A stretch of 64,000 nt of DNA from Variovorax paradoxus (GTDB taxonomy: Bacteria; Pseudomonadota; Gammaproteobacteria; Burkholderiales; Burkholderiaceae_C): assembly GCF_000834655.1 (NCBI RefSeq), contig NZ_JXQQ01000047.1, positions 1-64,000 on the forward strand, given 5' to 3'. The notes under the pieces were generated by a model that ran no database searches, was not told where the DNA came from, and saw nothing but the letters and a program-made list of their open reading frames with translations. Every line of letters begins with the position of its first letter. Position 1 is the first letter of the stretch. The translations under genes and the position numbers were made by a program. Below, in pieces: positions 7,965-16,604 of this stretch.

Positions 7965-9686
7965 ATGCACATCCTGCTTGTCGCAAGCGCGTTCAACAGT
8001 TTGACGCAGAGGGTCCTTGCCGAACTCCAGGACCGCGGCCATACCGTCGGCGTGGAGCTGGCCGTCGGCAACGACGACGCCTTGCGCGAAGCGGTTCGCA
8101 CGCATGCGCCCCGGCTCATCGTCGCGCCGATGCTCACCACCGCAATACCCGAGGACATCTGGCGCGCCCACACCTGCCTGATCGTGCACCCCGGCCCACC
8201 TGGCGATCGCGGCCCGTCCTCGCTCGACCGGACGCTGCGGGAGGGCGCCGAGAGCTGGGGCGTCACCGTGCTGGCCGCCGTCGCCGAGATGGACGCGGGC
8301 GACGTCTGGGCCTGGTCGCCGCTGAAGGTGCCGCCGCTGGCCGGCAAGAGCGATCTGTACCGCGGCGAGGTGGCCGATGCGGCCATCGACGCGGTGCTGC
8401 TGGCGGTCGAGCGCTTCGCCTCGGGCACGTACAAGCCCAAGCGGCAGAAGGCGGCCGACCTCGCGGCCGGCTGGCGTCCGTTCCTGAAGCAGGCGGAGCG
8501 CCGCATCGACTGGACCTCGGCATCGACCGAGTCGGTGTTGCGCCAGCTGCGCGCCGCTGATTCGCAGCCCGGCGTGCTCGACGAACTGCTCGGCACGCCG
8601 TGGTACCTGCACGGCGCGTACCCCGAAGACGAACTGCGCGGCACGCCCGGCGAACTGATCGCCACCCGTGCCGGGGCCGTCTGTCGCGCCACGACGGACG
8701 GCGCGGTCTGGATCCTGCAAATGCGCCCCTGGCATGCGTCAGGCTCGGGGCTCGCCAGCTTCAAGCTGCCGGCGGTCGATGCGCTCGGCGACCTGCTTCC
8801 TGCCGGCCTGCCCGACGTGACCGCGCCGCTGGAACTACCGGCCGGCCGCCGCACCTGGACCGACATGCGCTACAGCGAGCACGGCGAGCATGGCGCGGTG
8901 GGCGTGCTGAATTTCTCGTTCCCCGGCGGCGCGATGAGCAGCGTGCAATGCCGCCGCCTGCTGGAGGCTTACCGATTCGCCTGCACCCGCCCGACCTCGG
9001 TGCTGGTGCTCGGCGGCCTGCGCGACTTTTTCTCGAACGGCATCCACCTGAACGTGATCGAGGCCGCGCCCGATCCGGCCGAGGAGTCGTGGGCCAACAT
9101 CCACGCGATGAACGACCTGGTCGAGGCGGTGATCACCACCACCGACCGGCTCACCGTCGCGGCGCTGGGCGGCAATGCGGCGGCCGGCGGCGTGATGCTC
9201 GCGCTCGCGGCGGACGAGGTGTGGTGCAGGGACGGCGCCATCCTCAACCCGCACTACAGGCTCATGGGCCTCTACGGCTCCGAATACTGGACCTACACCT
9301 TGCCGCGCCGCGTGGGCGAGCGCGAGGCCGAGCGGCTCACGCAATCGGCGCTGCCGGTGAGCGCGAAGCGCGCGGTCGAACTCGGCATGGCCGAACGCGT
9401 GCTGCAGGCCGCGCCGGAAGAACTGGGCGATGAAGTGATGCGGCTGGCCACGCAACTCGCGGGCTCACCCGATCTGGCCGCCCGGATCGCGAAGAAGCAG
9501 GCCAAGCGTGCGGAAGACGAAGCGGCAAAGCCGCTGCAGCGATACCGCGACGAAGAACTGGCGCACATGCGCCGCAATTTCTTCGACCGCAGCGAGCCGC
9601 ACGCGGCCTTGCGCTCGGCGTTCGTCCGCAAGGAGAAGGCGCAGCACACGCCCGCGCACGTCGCGCAGCTGGGCCTGCCGCGCTGA
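7965..9686 (+). CDS. hypX: Hydrogenase maturation protein HypX/HoxX (CO-forming)
   Basis: 573 aa two-domain protein. The N-terminal half (to about residue 290) is a formyltransferase-like domain with the diagnostic CLIVHPGPPGDRGPSSLDRTL; the C-terminal half is an enoyl-CoA hydratase-like domain (GVLNFSFPGGAMSS, GGNAAAGGVMLALAADEVW). In aerobic hydrogenase bacteria HypX takes the formyl group of N10-formyl-THF and releases CO for the NiFe-hydrogenase active site. RBS GAGGGA is nine bases before the ATG. No hydrogenase or other hyp gene is in the window, which makes this copy an orphan; a different one-carbon role is possible. Confidence 0.9.
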   Translation: MHILLVASAFNSLTQRVLAELQDRGHTVGVELAVGNDDALREAVRTHAPRLIVAPMLTTAIPEDIWRAHTCLIVHPGPPGDRGPSSLDRTLREGAESWGVTVLAAVAEMDAGDVWAWSPLKVPPLAGKSDLYRGEVADAAIDAVLLAVERFASGTYKPKRQKAADLAAGWRPFLKQAERRIDWTSASTESVLRQLRAADSQPGVLDELLGTPWYLHGAYPEDELRGTPGELIATRAGAVCRATTDGAVWILQMRPWHASGSGLASFKLPAVDALGDLLPAGLPDVTAPLELPAGRRTWTDMRYSEHGEHGAVGVLNFSFPGGAMSSVQCRRLLEAYRFACTRPTSVLVLGGLRDFFSNGIHLNVIEAAPDPAEESWANIHAMNDLVEAVITTTDRLTVAALGGNAAAGGVMLALAADEVWCRDGAILNPHYRLMGLYGSEYWTYTLPRRVGEREAERLTQSALPVSAKRAVELGMAERVLQAAPEELGDEVMRLATQLAGSPDLAARIAKKQAKRAEDEAAKPLQRYRDEELAHMRRNFFDRSEPHAALRSAFVRKEKAQHTPAHVAQLGLPR

Positions 9687-9697
9687 ATTCCAGCCGC

Positions 9698-9895
9698 TTA
9701 TTTGCTGTCCGGAATGACCGCGTCGGCCGCAGCGCCCACGGCCTTGCCGGTGATGCGCGCGGTGCCGATGGCCGCGTCTGCGGCGAGGCCGACCGCCCCG
9801 GCACCCACGCTCACCGCGGTACTGGCCACGGTGACCACCGCACAGCCGCTCAGCGCGGCGACGAGCGACGACAGCAGAAGGGTGCGCAGCAGCAT
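9698..9895 (-). CDS. Small lipoprotein, Ala/Val/Gly-rich
   Basis: 65 aa. Signal peptide MLLRTLLLSSLVAALSGC with lipobox LSGC (Cys18) predicts a lipid-anchored protein with a mature part of about 47 residues rich in Ala, Gly and Val (AVVTVASTAVSVGAGAVGLA) ending in AVIPDSK. Such tiny lipoproteins with a repetitive hydrophobic-glycine segment are common in Burkholderiales and have no known job. It lies 16 bases downstream of the start of the metG direction (metG ends at 9912 ahead of it), so it could be cotranscribed with metG. Function not recognised. Confidence 0.75.
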   Translation of the reverse strand: MLLRTLLLSSLVAALSGCAVVTVASTAVSVGAGAVGLAADAAIGTARITGKAVGAAADAVIPDSK

Positions 9896-9911
9896 GGTGT
9901 GATCTCCTCGA

Positions 9912-12008
9912 TCAGCGAACCCGCATGCCCGGCGTCGCGCCCGGCCAGGGTTCGAGCACGTGGATGCCCGGATTGGCTTTCTCGTCGCCGTGGCTCGCGG
10001 CCAGCACCATGCCTTCGCTCACGCCGAACTTCATCTTGCGCGGCGCGAGGTTCGCGACCAGCACCGTGAGCTTGCCCACGAGTTGCTCGGGCTGGTAGGC
10101 CGAGGCGATGCCGCTGAAGACGTTGCGGGTCTTGCCCTCGCCCGCATCGAGCGTCAGGCGCAGCAGCTTGGTCGAGCCTTCGACCTTCTCGCAGGCCACG
10201 ATCCTGGCGATGCGCAGGTCGATCTTCACGAAGTCGTCGATGGTGATGGTGGGCGCGATGGCTTCGCCGCCGGGCAAGGCATCCGCAGTGGTTTCCACGG
10301 CAGCAGCGGCCACCGGCTCGGGCGCATCGAAGAGCTTGTCGACCACCTTGGCATCGGCACGCTGCATCAGGTGCTTGTACTCGCCGATGGTGTGGCCCAC
10401 GGGCAGCGCTTGCGCGGCGTCCGGCCAGGCCAGCGGCGAAATCTTCAGGAACGCCTCGACGTTCACGGCCAGCGCTGGCAGCACCGGCTTCAGGTACAGC
10501 GTGAGCAGGCGGAAGGCCTCGATGCACACGGTGCACACGTCGTGCAGGCGCGCCTCGGCGCCTTCTTTCTTGGCCAGCTCCCAAGGCTTGTTCTGGTCGA
10601 CGTATTCGTTCACCTTGTCGGCCAGCGCCATCACTTCGCGCAGCGCACGGGCGTAGTCGCGGCCGTCGTAGAGCGAATGGATCTGGCTCGCCGCGTCGCG
10701 CAGCGCGAACAGCAGCGCGTCGCCGTCGGCCGACACCTCGCCCAGCTTGCCGCCGAAGCGCTTGCCGATGAAGCCGGCCGCGCGGCTGGCGATGTTGATG
10801 TACTTGCCCACGAGGTCGCTGTTGACGCGCGCGACGAAGTCCTCGGGGTTGAAGTCGATGTCCTCGTTGCGGCCGTTGAGCTTGGCCGCGATGTAGTAGC
10901 GCAGCCACTCGGGGTCGAGGCCGATCGACAGGTACCTGAGCGGGTCGATGCCGGTGCCGCGGCTCTTGCTCATCTTCTCGCCGCTCACCGTGAGGTGGCC
11001 GTGCACGTACACCGCGTCGGGCGCCTTGCGGCCGCTGAAGTGCAGCATGGCGGGCCAGAAGAGCGTGTGGAAGGTGATGATGTCCTTGCCGATGAAGTGC
11101 ACCTGCTCCAGGTCCGGGTCGGCCATGTACTCGCTGTACGAGATGCCGTCGCCGCCCAGCTCGATGCAGCGCTTGTCCAGCAGGTTCTTGAGCGACGCCA
11201 GGTAGCCCACGGGCGCGTCGAGCCACACGTAGAAGTACTTGCCCGGCGCATCGGGAATCTCGATGCCGAAGTAGGGCGCGTCGCGGCTGATGTCCCAGTC
11301 GCCCAGGCCCCCCTTGCCTTCGTCGTCCTTGTAGAGCCACTCGCGGATCTTGTTCTGCACTTCGGACTGCACGTGGCCGGGCGCGGCGGTCCATTCCTTC
11401 AGGTAGGCCTCGCAGCGCGGGTCCGAGAGCTTGAAGAAGAAGTGGTCCGAGCTGCGCAGTTCGGGCTTGGCGCCCGAGAGGGCCGAGTAGGGGTTGATCA
11501 GCTCGGTGGGCGCATACACGGCGCCGCACACCTCGCAGTTGTCGCCGTACTGGTCCTTCGAATGGCAGTTGGGGCACTCGCCCTTGATGAAGCGGTCGGC
11601 CAGGAACATGCCCTTCTCGGGGTCGTAGAACTGCTCGACGCTCTTGGTCTCGATGAGGCCGGCGGCACGCAGGTCGCGGTAGATGTCCTGCGCGAGCTGG
11701 TGGTTCTCGGGCGCGTCGGTCGAGTGCCAGTTGTCGAACGAGATGTAGTAGCCGTCCAGATACGGCTTGCGGCCCGCGGCGATCTCGGCCACGAAGGCCT
11801 GCGGCGTCACGCCGGCCTTGTCGGCCGCGATGGTGATGGCCGCGCCGTGCGCGTCGTCGGCGCAGACGAAGTTGACCTCGGCACCGTTCATTCGCTGGTT
11901 CCGCACCCAGATGTCGGCCTGGATGTACTCCATCATGTGGCCGATGTGGAACTTGCCGTTGGCATACGGCAGGGCGGTGGTGACGAAGAGCTTGCGCGGG
12001 GCGGACAT
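9912..12008 (-). CDS. metG: Methionyl-tRNA synthetase MetG
   Basis: 698 aa. MetG charges tRNA-Met in the cytoplasm. The HIGH motif is in LPYANGKFHIGHMMEY near the N-terminus; a zinc knuckle GECPNCHSKDQYGDNCEVCG is about residues 140-160; the KMSKS loop is exact (EKMSKSRGTG). The C-terminal third is the tRNA-binding OB-fold (DFVKIDLRIARIVACEKVEGS), which dimerises the enzyme. The ATG at 12008 (MSAPRKLFVTTALPYANG) is chosen because it starts just before the catalytic fold; upstream in-frame codons would add unrelated residues. Confidence 0.97.
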   Translation of the reverse strand: MSAPRKLFVTTALPYANGKFHIGHMMEYIQADIWVRNQRMNGAEVNFVCADDAHGAAITIAADKAGVTPQAFVAEIAAGRKPYLDGYYISFDNWHSTDAPENHQLAQDIYRDLRAAGLIETKSVEQFYDPEKGMFLADRFIKGECPNCHSKDQYGDNCEVCGAVYAPTELINPYSALSGAKPELRSSDHFFFKLSDPRCEAYLKEWTAAPGHVQSEVQNKIREWLYKDDEGKGGLGDWDISRDAPYFGIEIPDAPGKYFYVWLDAPVGYLASLKNLLDKRCIELGGDGISYSEYMADPDLEQVHFIGKDIITFHTLFWPAMLHFSGRKAPDAVYVHGHLTVSGEKMSKSRGTGIDPLRYLSIGLDPEWLRYYIAAKLNGRNEDIDFNPEDFVARVNSDLVGKYINIASRAAGFIGKRFGGKLGEVSADGDALLFALRDAASQIHSLYDGRDYARALREVMALADKVNEYVDQNKPWELAKKEGAEARLHDVCTVCIEAFRLLTLYLKPVLPALAVNVEAFLKISPLAWPDAAQALPVGHTIGEYKHLMQRADAKVVDKLFDAPEPVAAAAVETTADALPGGEAIAPTITIDDFVKIDLRIARIVACEKVEGSTKLLRLTLDAGEGKTRNVFSGIASAYQPEQLVGKLTVLVANLAPRKMKFGVSEGMVLAASHGDEKANPGIHVLEPWPGATPGMRVR

Positions 12009-12110
12009 CGGGGAGGGCGCTTTCGGGGAGTGACGGACGGGGGAACCGGGCATTTTAGGTGGCCGCGTCCGTCCTGCGCCCGGCCCCGTGTTTGATGGCA
12101 GCATCGTCCC

Positions 12111-12750
12111 ATGCCGCACGCCATCGACCTTTCCTCGTACATCGCCGGATTCGCCGCCTCGCCAATGGCGAAATGGGGCGCTTCGATGCCCTGGACGCTC
12201 TCGGCGCGGGCGCCCGACATCGTGCGCGAGCTGCTCGCGGAACTGCCGGCCGACGAATACGCCATCGACGGCGACATCGCCGTCCATCGCAGCGCCCGCA
12301 TCGAGGCCGGCGCGGTACTCAAGGGCCCACTCATCCTGGGCGCCGGCTGCTTCGTGGCCGCGGGTGCCTACCTGCGCGGCGGCAACTGGGTCGATGCGCG
12401 CTGCACCATCGGCCCGGGCACCGAGCTCAAGTCGTCCTTCGTCTTCGCGCGGCACGGCGCTCGCGCACTTCAACTTCGTCGGCGATTCGGTGATCGGCGC
12501 GGGCGTCAACATGGAGGCCGGCAGCATCGTCTGCAACCATCGCAACGAGCGCGCCGCCAAGGAAATCTTCGTGCGCAGCGGCGAGGGCTGGGCGCTGCAG
12601 CCCACGGGCTGCGAGAAGTTCGGCGCGCTCATCGGCGATGGGGCACGCATCGGCGCCAATGCGGTCCTCGCGCCGGGCGCGTTGCTTCGCCCCGGCCGTG
12701 TCGTCGGCCGCGCGTCGCTGCTGGACCAGGAACTGCCCGGCCACGAATGA
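12111..12750 (+). pseudogene. Left-handed beta-helix (hexapeptide) acyltransferase-like gene, frameshifted
   Basis: Read from ATG at 12111 the product begins MPHAIDLSSYIAGFAAS and carries hexapeptide turns (IDGDIAVHRSARIEAGAVLKGPLILGAG). The reading frame breaks near 12450-12456, after FVFAR. Skipping one base restores a fitting continuation TALAHFNFVGDSVIGAGVNMEAGSIVCNHR ending at 12750. The joined product would be about 212 aa and resembles the LpxA/GlmU C-terminal type beta-helix of nucleotide-sugar or sugar acyltransferase-like proteins. Either the gene has a real one-base insertion (or two-base loss) and is broken, or this is a sequence error. Divergent from metG. Confidence 0.8.
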
Positions 12751-12856
12751 CCGACCCGCGTGACCGGCCCGAGTGCCCCACGAAACCGCGGGGTGTCTCG
12801 CGCGCGACGTATGCTTCGACCCCCGATACAGAAAGCCTGAAAGCGAGACGCAGCCG

Positions 12857-13888
12857 ATGACCACCCCCATTCCCGCAACCCTCATCCCCGGTGATGGCAT
12901 CGGCCCCGAAATCGTCGACGCCACGCTGGCCGCGCTCGATGCGCTGAAGGCGCCCTTCACCTGGGACACCCAGATCGCGGGCCTGGGCGGCGTCAAGGCC
13001 TCGGGCGATCCGCTGCCGCAGGCCACGCTCGAGAGCATCCGCCGCACCCGCCTCGCGCTCAAGGGCCCGCTGGAGACGCCCTCGGGCGGCGGCTACCGCT
13101 CGTCGAACGTTCGGCTGCGGGAGGAATTCCAGCTCTACGCCAACCTGCGCCCCGCGCGCACCATCATCCCGGGCGGCCGCTTCGAGAAGATCGACCTGAT
13201 GATCGTGCGCGAGAACCTGGAGGGCCTCTACATCGGCCACGAGCACTACGTGCGCATCGACGGCGACCCGCACGCCGTCGGCATGGCCACCGGCATCAAC
13301 ACGCGGCAGGGTTGCCGCCGGGTGCTCGAATACGCGTTCGAGACCGCGATCGCGACCGGCCGCAAGAAGGTCACGCTGGTGCACAAGGCCAACATCATGA
13401 AGGTGCTCACGGGTCTCTTCCTGGAGACCGGCGAGCAGCTCTACGCCGAAAAGTACAAAGGCAAGTTCGAACTCGACTCGATCATCGTGGACGCCTGCGC
13501 GATGAAGCTGGTGCTCAACCCCTGGCAGTTCGACATGCTGGTGACGACCAACCTGTTCGGCGACATCCTCTCGGACCTCGTGGCCGGGCTGGTCGGCGGC
13601 CTGGGCATGGCGCCGGGCGCCAACATCGGTACCGATGCGGCGATCTTCGAGGCGGTGCACGGCTCGGCGCCCGACATCGCCGGCAAGGGCATCGCCAATC
13701 CCACCGCGCTGCTCCTGGCCGCCGCGATGATGCTCGACCACACGAAGATGCCCGAGCTGGCCACGCGCCTGCGCACGGCCATCGACCAGACGCTGAACAT
13801 CGACAACGTGCGCACCGGCGACCTGGGCGGCACGGCGAACACCGCCGCCTTCACGAAGGCCCTGGTCAGCCGCATCAACGGCGGCTGA
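12857..13888 (+). CDS. Isocitrate/isopropylmalate dehydrogenase family protein (probable isocitrate dehydrogenase)
   Basis: 343 aa beta-decarboxylating dehydrogenase. ATLIPGDGIGPEIVDATL is the N-terminal signature; SSNVRLREEFQLYANLRPAR and VRENLEGLYIGHEHYV form the substrate site; NLFGDILSDLVAGLVGGLGMAPGANIG binds Mg and cofactor. The short single-domain form is like NAD-linked isocitrate dehydrogenases rather than the longer NADP enzyme of E. coli (about 416 aa). Homoisocitrate or other malate-type substrates cannot be excluded. Start at 12857 is taken since MTTPIPATLIPGDG fits the family; a longer frame exists upstream. A glycosidase-like gene follows after 26 bases. Confidence 0.85.
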   Translation: MTTPIPATLIPGDGIGPEIVDATLAALDALKAPFTWDTQIAGLGGVKASGDPLPQATLESIRRTRLALKGPLETPSGGGYRSSNVRLREEFQLYANLRPARTIIPGGRFEKIDLMIVRENLEGLYIGHEHYVRIDGDPHAVGMATGINTRQGCRRVLEYAFETAIATGRKKVTLVHKANIMKVLTGLFLETGEQLYAEKYKGKFELDSIIVDACAMKLVLNPWQFDMLVTTNLFGDILSDLVAGLVGGLGMAPGANIGTDAAIFEAVHGSAPDIAGKGIANPTALLLAAAMMLDHTKMPELATRLRTAIDQTLNIDNVRTGDLGGTANTAAFTKALVSRINGG

Positions 13889-13914
13889 TCCGAGCGAAGG
13901 CGCAAGGCGCGGCC

Positions 13915-14622
13915 ATGAGAAAGCTCCTGCTTCTGTTGGCCGTCGTCCTTGCGAGCTGCGCGTCCGTTGCGGCGGACCCGCGCTACACGGTGGTGAGGGT
14001 CGACCTTCGCACCGAGAAGCTCGCGCTGTTCCTGAACGACGACACGGGCGTCGCTTTCAAGCGCTTCGACCGGCTCGATGCCTGGCTCAAGGGGCAAGGA
14101 CGGCAGCTCGTCTTCGCGGTCAACGCCGGCATGTACCACGCGGACTTCTCCCCGGTCGGCCTCTTCGTGCGAGACGGCCGCGAGGAGGCGCCGCTCAACC
14201 TGGCGAGCGGCGCCGGCAACTTCTTCCTGAAGCCGAACGGCGTCTTCCTCGTCACCGACGACGGCCCCCGGGTGATCGAATCGTCGGAATACCCGGCGCT
14301 CGCCCGGCGCGGCGGCGTGCGGCTGGCCACGCAGTCCGGCCCGCTGCTGCTGCGCCATGGCGTGCTGCACCCGGCGCTCATTCCGGATTCGGATTCGCGC
14401 AAGATGCGCAACGGCGTCTGCGCATCGGGCCACACGGCCATCTTCGTGATGAGCGAGACGCCGGTGAACTTCCACGATTTCGCGCTCTACTTCCGCGACG
14501 TGCTGCATTGCCGCGACGCCCTGTACCTGGACGGCACCGTCTCGGCGCTGCATTCGAAGGCATTGGGGCGAAGCGATTTCGTGCGCGACCTGGGGCCGAT
14601 ACTCGGCGTGATGTCGCCATGA
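13915..14622 (+). CDS. Phosphodiester glycosidase (NAGPA) domain secreted protein
   Basis: 235 aa. A signal peptide (MRKLLLLLAVVLASCASVAA, with a possible lipobox ending at Cys15) is followed by a domain with blocks LVFAVNAGMYHADFSPVGLFV, NFFLKPNGVFLV, LATQSGPLLLRHG and DALYLDGTVSAL. These match the DUF2233/NAGPA family named after mammalian N-acetylglucosamine-1-phosphodiester alpha-N-acetylglucosaminidase; bacterial members act on phosphodiester-linked sugars in the envelope or exopolysaccharide. It is 26 bases after the dehydrogenase gene but functionally unrelated as far as can be seen. Substrate unknown. Confidence 0.85.
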   Translation: MRKLLLLLAVVLASCASVAADPRYTVVRVDLRTEKLALFLNDDTGVAFKRFDRLDAWLKGQGRQLVFAVNAGMYHADFSPVGLFVRDGREEAPLNLASGAGNFFLKPNGVFLVTDDGPRVIESSEYPALARRGGVRLATQSGPLLLRHGVLHPALIPDSDSRKMRNGVCASGHTAIFVMSETPVNFHDFALYFRDVLHCRDALYLDGTVSALHSKALGRSDFVRDLGPILGVMSP

Positions 14623-14675
14623 GATTCCTGGCCGCACCTTGCGTCTTTCCTTTCGAATTTCGTTTTCGCTGAGCC

Positions 14676-15362
14676 ATGTCCACACCGCTGCCCATCCTGT
14701 CCCTCCTCGAAACCCGCGTGCTCGGCGTGCTCGCCGAAAAGCAGCGCACCGTGCCCGACAGCTATCCGCTCACGCTCAATTCGCTGGTCTCGGGCTGCAA
14801 CCAGAAGACCAGCCGCAACCCAGTGCTCGAGCTCACCGAGTCGCAGATCCAGTCGGCCATCGACAGCCTCAAGGGCTACAGCCTCGTCGCGGAAAGCAGC
14901 GGCGGCCGCGCGTTCCGCTACGAGCACAACATCGACCGCGTGCTGCGCATTCCCTCGCAGTCGGTGATCCTGCTCACCGTGCTGATGCTGCGCGGGCCGC
15001 AAACGGCCGGCGAGCTGCGCATCGCCTGCGACCGCATGCACAACTTCGCGGACATCTCCTCGGTCGAGGGCTTTCTCGACGAGCTGTCGGAGCGGCCGGC
15101 CGGTGCGCTGGTCGTCAAGCTGGCCCGACTGCCCGGTGCGCGCGAAAGCCGCTGGGCGCACCTGCTGAGCGGCCAGCCTGCGGAAGAGGTCGCTGGCCCG
15201 GCCGGCACATCGGGCGACGGCGCGTATGCCTCGCACGATGCATCGCTCGGCGAGGTCGCGGCGCTCAAGGCCAACGTGGCGCGGCTCGAAGCCGAGCTGG
15301 CGTCGCTCAAGGCGCTGGTGGGGCGGGTGTGTTCGGAGCTCGGGATTTCCGAGGCGGGTTGA
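14676..15362 (+). CDS. yceH: YceH family protein (DUF480)
   Basis: 228 aa. PILSLLETRVLGVLAEKQRTVPDSYPLTLNSLVSGCNQKTSRNPV is the classic DUF480 opening. The family holds two winged-helix domains (about residues 5-85 and 95-165). The C-terminal tail (LGEVAALKANVARLEAELASLKALVGRV) is a short coiled coil, as in other members. Function of YceH is unknown in all species. No DNA target or operon partner can be inferred here. Confidence 0.93.
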   Translation: MSTPLPILSLLETRVLGVLAEKQRTVPDSYPLTLNSLVSGCNQKTSRNPVLELTESQIQSAIDSLKGYSLVAESSGGRAFRYEHNIDRVLRIPSQSVILLTVLMLRGPQTAGELRIACDRMHNFADISSVEGFLDELSERPAGALVVKLARLPGARESRWAHLLSGQPAEEVAGPAGTSGDGAYASHDASLGEVAALKANVARLEAELASLKALVGRVCSELGISEAG

Positions 15363-15429
15363 CCGTGCCGGTTTTCCACTGCGCCTGAACTGCGTTATCT
15401 AGCGCAGCGAATGACACCCAAACTCGCTG

Positions 15430-15654
15430 ATGCTGACCGGCGTCGCCGTCCTGGCCGGCGTGGCCATCGCGCTGATCGTGCTGTCACTGCTCGTTGCCGC
15501 GCTGCTTCCGCGAGGGCATCGTGCCGCGGATGCGCTCAGGCGGTTCGCCGCGATGGTGCCTTTGCTGGCGGTCGGCGCGGGCATGTCGGTGTACCTCCTG
15601 GCCATCCTCGCGTTTGTCTTCCTGTTCCCGGTCCTGGCGATCTTCTATTCATGA
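15430..15654 (+). CDS. Small two-helix membrane protein
   Basis: 74 aa with two predicted membrane helices (about residues 2-27, MLTGVAVLAGVAIALIVLSL, and 42-72) joined by a short basic loop PRGHRAADALRR. No family recognised. Its stop overlaps the start of the next gene in ATGA (15651-15654), so the two are translationally linked and may work together. A downstream partner with cysteine pairs and two or more helices supports a real two-gene unit. Confidence 0.6.
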   Translation: MLTGVAVLAGVAIALIVLSLLVAALLPRGHRAADALRRFAAMVPLLAVGAGMSVYLLAILAFVFLFPVLAIFYS

Positions 15655-16019
15655 AATACGACTGCCCGCATTGCAGGAAGCCCGGCATCACCGGTTTCGC
15701 CAAGCGCTGGTCCAGCCGCGCTGCGCCCGCGAAGTGCGAGGCCTGCGGCGGCCTGAGCCATGTGCTCGCGAGCACGTCCAGCGGCATCGGGGCCGCCGGT
15801 GTCCTCATCGTCGTGGTGGCGCTGATCGGCGCGCTCGGCTGGCCGTCTGCCTGTTCCGCAGTGGTTTTTCTCTTCGGGCTGGTGCTTGCCGTGGCCTGCA
15901 ACCTGCGCGCATGGAAGCGCGCGAAGCTGTGGCCGATCTCCAGGGAAAGCGCGGCCCACGCGACGACTGCGAACTGGTTCGTCACCGGCATCGCGGTGCT
16001 CCTGGGGCTTTCTTCCTGA
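15651..16019 (+). CDS. Membrane protein with N-terminal zinc-ribbon-like motif
   Basis: 122 aa. The N-terminus MKYDCPHCRKPGITGFAKRW with a second pair CEACGG gives CxxC-x(n)-CxxC, the pattern of a zinc ribbon of about 35 residues. It is followed by two or three membrane helices (GAAGVLIVVVALIGALGW, CSAVVFLFGLVLAVACNL, and a weaker C-terminal one). Starts inside the stop of the preceding small membrane protein. Not assigned to a named family; role unknown. Confidence 0.65.
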   Translation: MKYDCPHCRKPGITGFAKRWSSRAAPAKCEACGGLSHVLASTSSGIGAAGVLIVVVALIGALGWPSACSAVVFLFGLVLAVACNLRAWKRAKLWPISRESAAHATTANWFVTGIAVLLGLSS

Positions 16020-16040
16020 CCCGCGCAGCAGCGTCGCCGA

Positions 16041-16520
16041 CTACTCCGCGGGCTCCGGCCGCACCGGCACGTCCACGCTGACCTTCACCGGGTCCATCGT
16101 TACCAGCGTTCGAAAGCGCTTGACGTTGTTGCTCTGGAAAAAGAGCTTGCGGCTGAGCGTCGTGTACTGCGCCATGTCCTGCACGACCAGGATCAGGATG
16201 AAGTCCCACTCGCCCGTCACGTAATAGCACTGCTGCACCTGCGGGCAGTCCCGGAAACTCTGTTTCATGGCATCGAGCAGGTCGATGCGCTCGCTCTCCA
16301 CTTCCACCTCGGCCACGATGGACAGCGGATGGCCGAGCGCCGCGGGCGCCAGCACCGCGCCGTAGCGCTGGATCACACCGTCGTCGCGCATGCGCTTGAG
16401 CCGCCGGTTCACGGCCGCCGTCGACAGGTGGATGCGCTCGCCGAGTTCGCTTTGCGACATGCGGCTGTTGGCCTGGATCAGCTCCAGCAAGCGAAGGTCT
16501 TGGGCGTCGAGAGGGGGCAT
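16041..16520 (-). CDS. Lrp/AsnC family transcriptional regulator
   Basis: 159 aa. Helix-turn-helix at residues about 5-60 (LDAQDLRLLELIQANSRMSQSELGERIHLSTAAVNRRLKRM) and an AsnC-type ligand/oligomerisation domain (VQQCYYVTGEWDFILILVVQDM). It is divergent from the M20 peptidase and diaminopropionate ammonia-lyase genes and shares an 84-base promoter gap with them that holds a perfect dyad. It probably regulates them in response to an amino acid; this is inference from layout. Confidence 0.92.
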   Translation of the reverse strand: MPPLDAQDLRLLELIQANSRMSQSELGERIHLSTAAVNRRLKRMRDDGVIQRYGAVLAPAALGHPLSIVAEVEVESERIDLLDAMKQSFRDCPQVQQCYYVTGEWDFILILVVQDMAQYTTLSRKLFFQSNNVKRFRTLVTMDPVKVSVDVPVRPEPAE

Positions 16521-16532
16521 GGAGGGGTGTGT

Positions 16533-16551
16533 GACGCAAAAACGTTGCGTC
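16533..16551. promoter_or_regulatory. Perfect dyad, probable Lrp-type operator
   Basis: GACGCAA-AAACG-TTGCGTC has seven-base perfect arms about a five-base centre. It lies in the 84-base gap between the divergent Lrp gene (start 16520) and the M20 gene (start 16605). A further half copy TTTTGCGT is at about 16562-16569. Lrp-family regulators bind such short dyads with A+T centres, so this is the likely site for the adjacent regulator; no binding evidence is available. Confidence 0.6.
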
Positions 16552-16604
16552 CAAGGCCCCGATTTTGCGTGCCTGTATCGCGGCGTTGTCAATAGCATCG
16601 CGTC

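Noticed and set aside
12450..12460. Programmed ribosomal frameshift in the hexapeptide gene
   Set aside because: No slippery heptamer or following pseudoknot is seen; the G+C-rich site and otherwise clean halves favour a mutation or sequence error.
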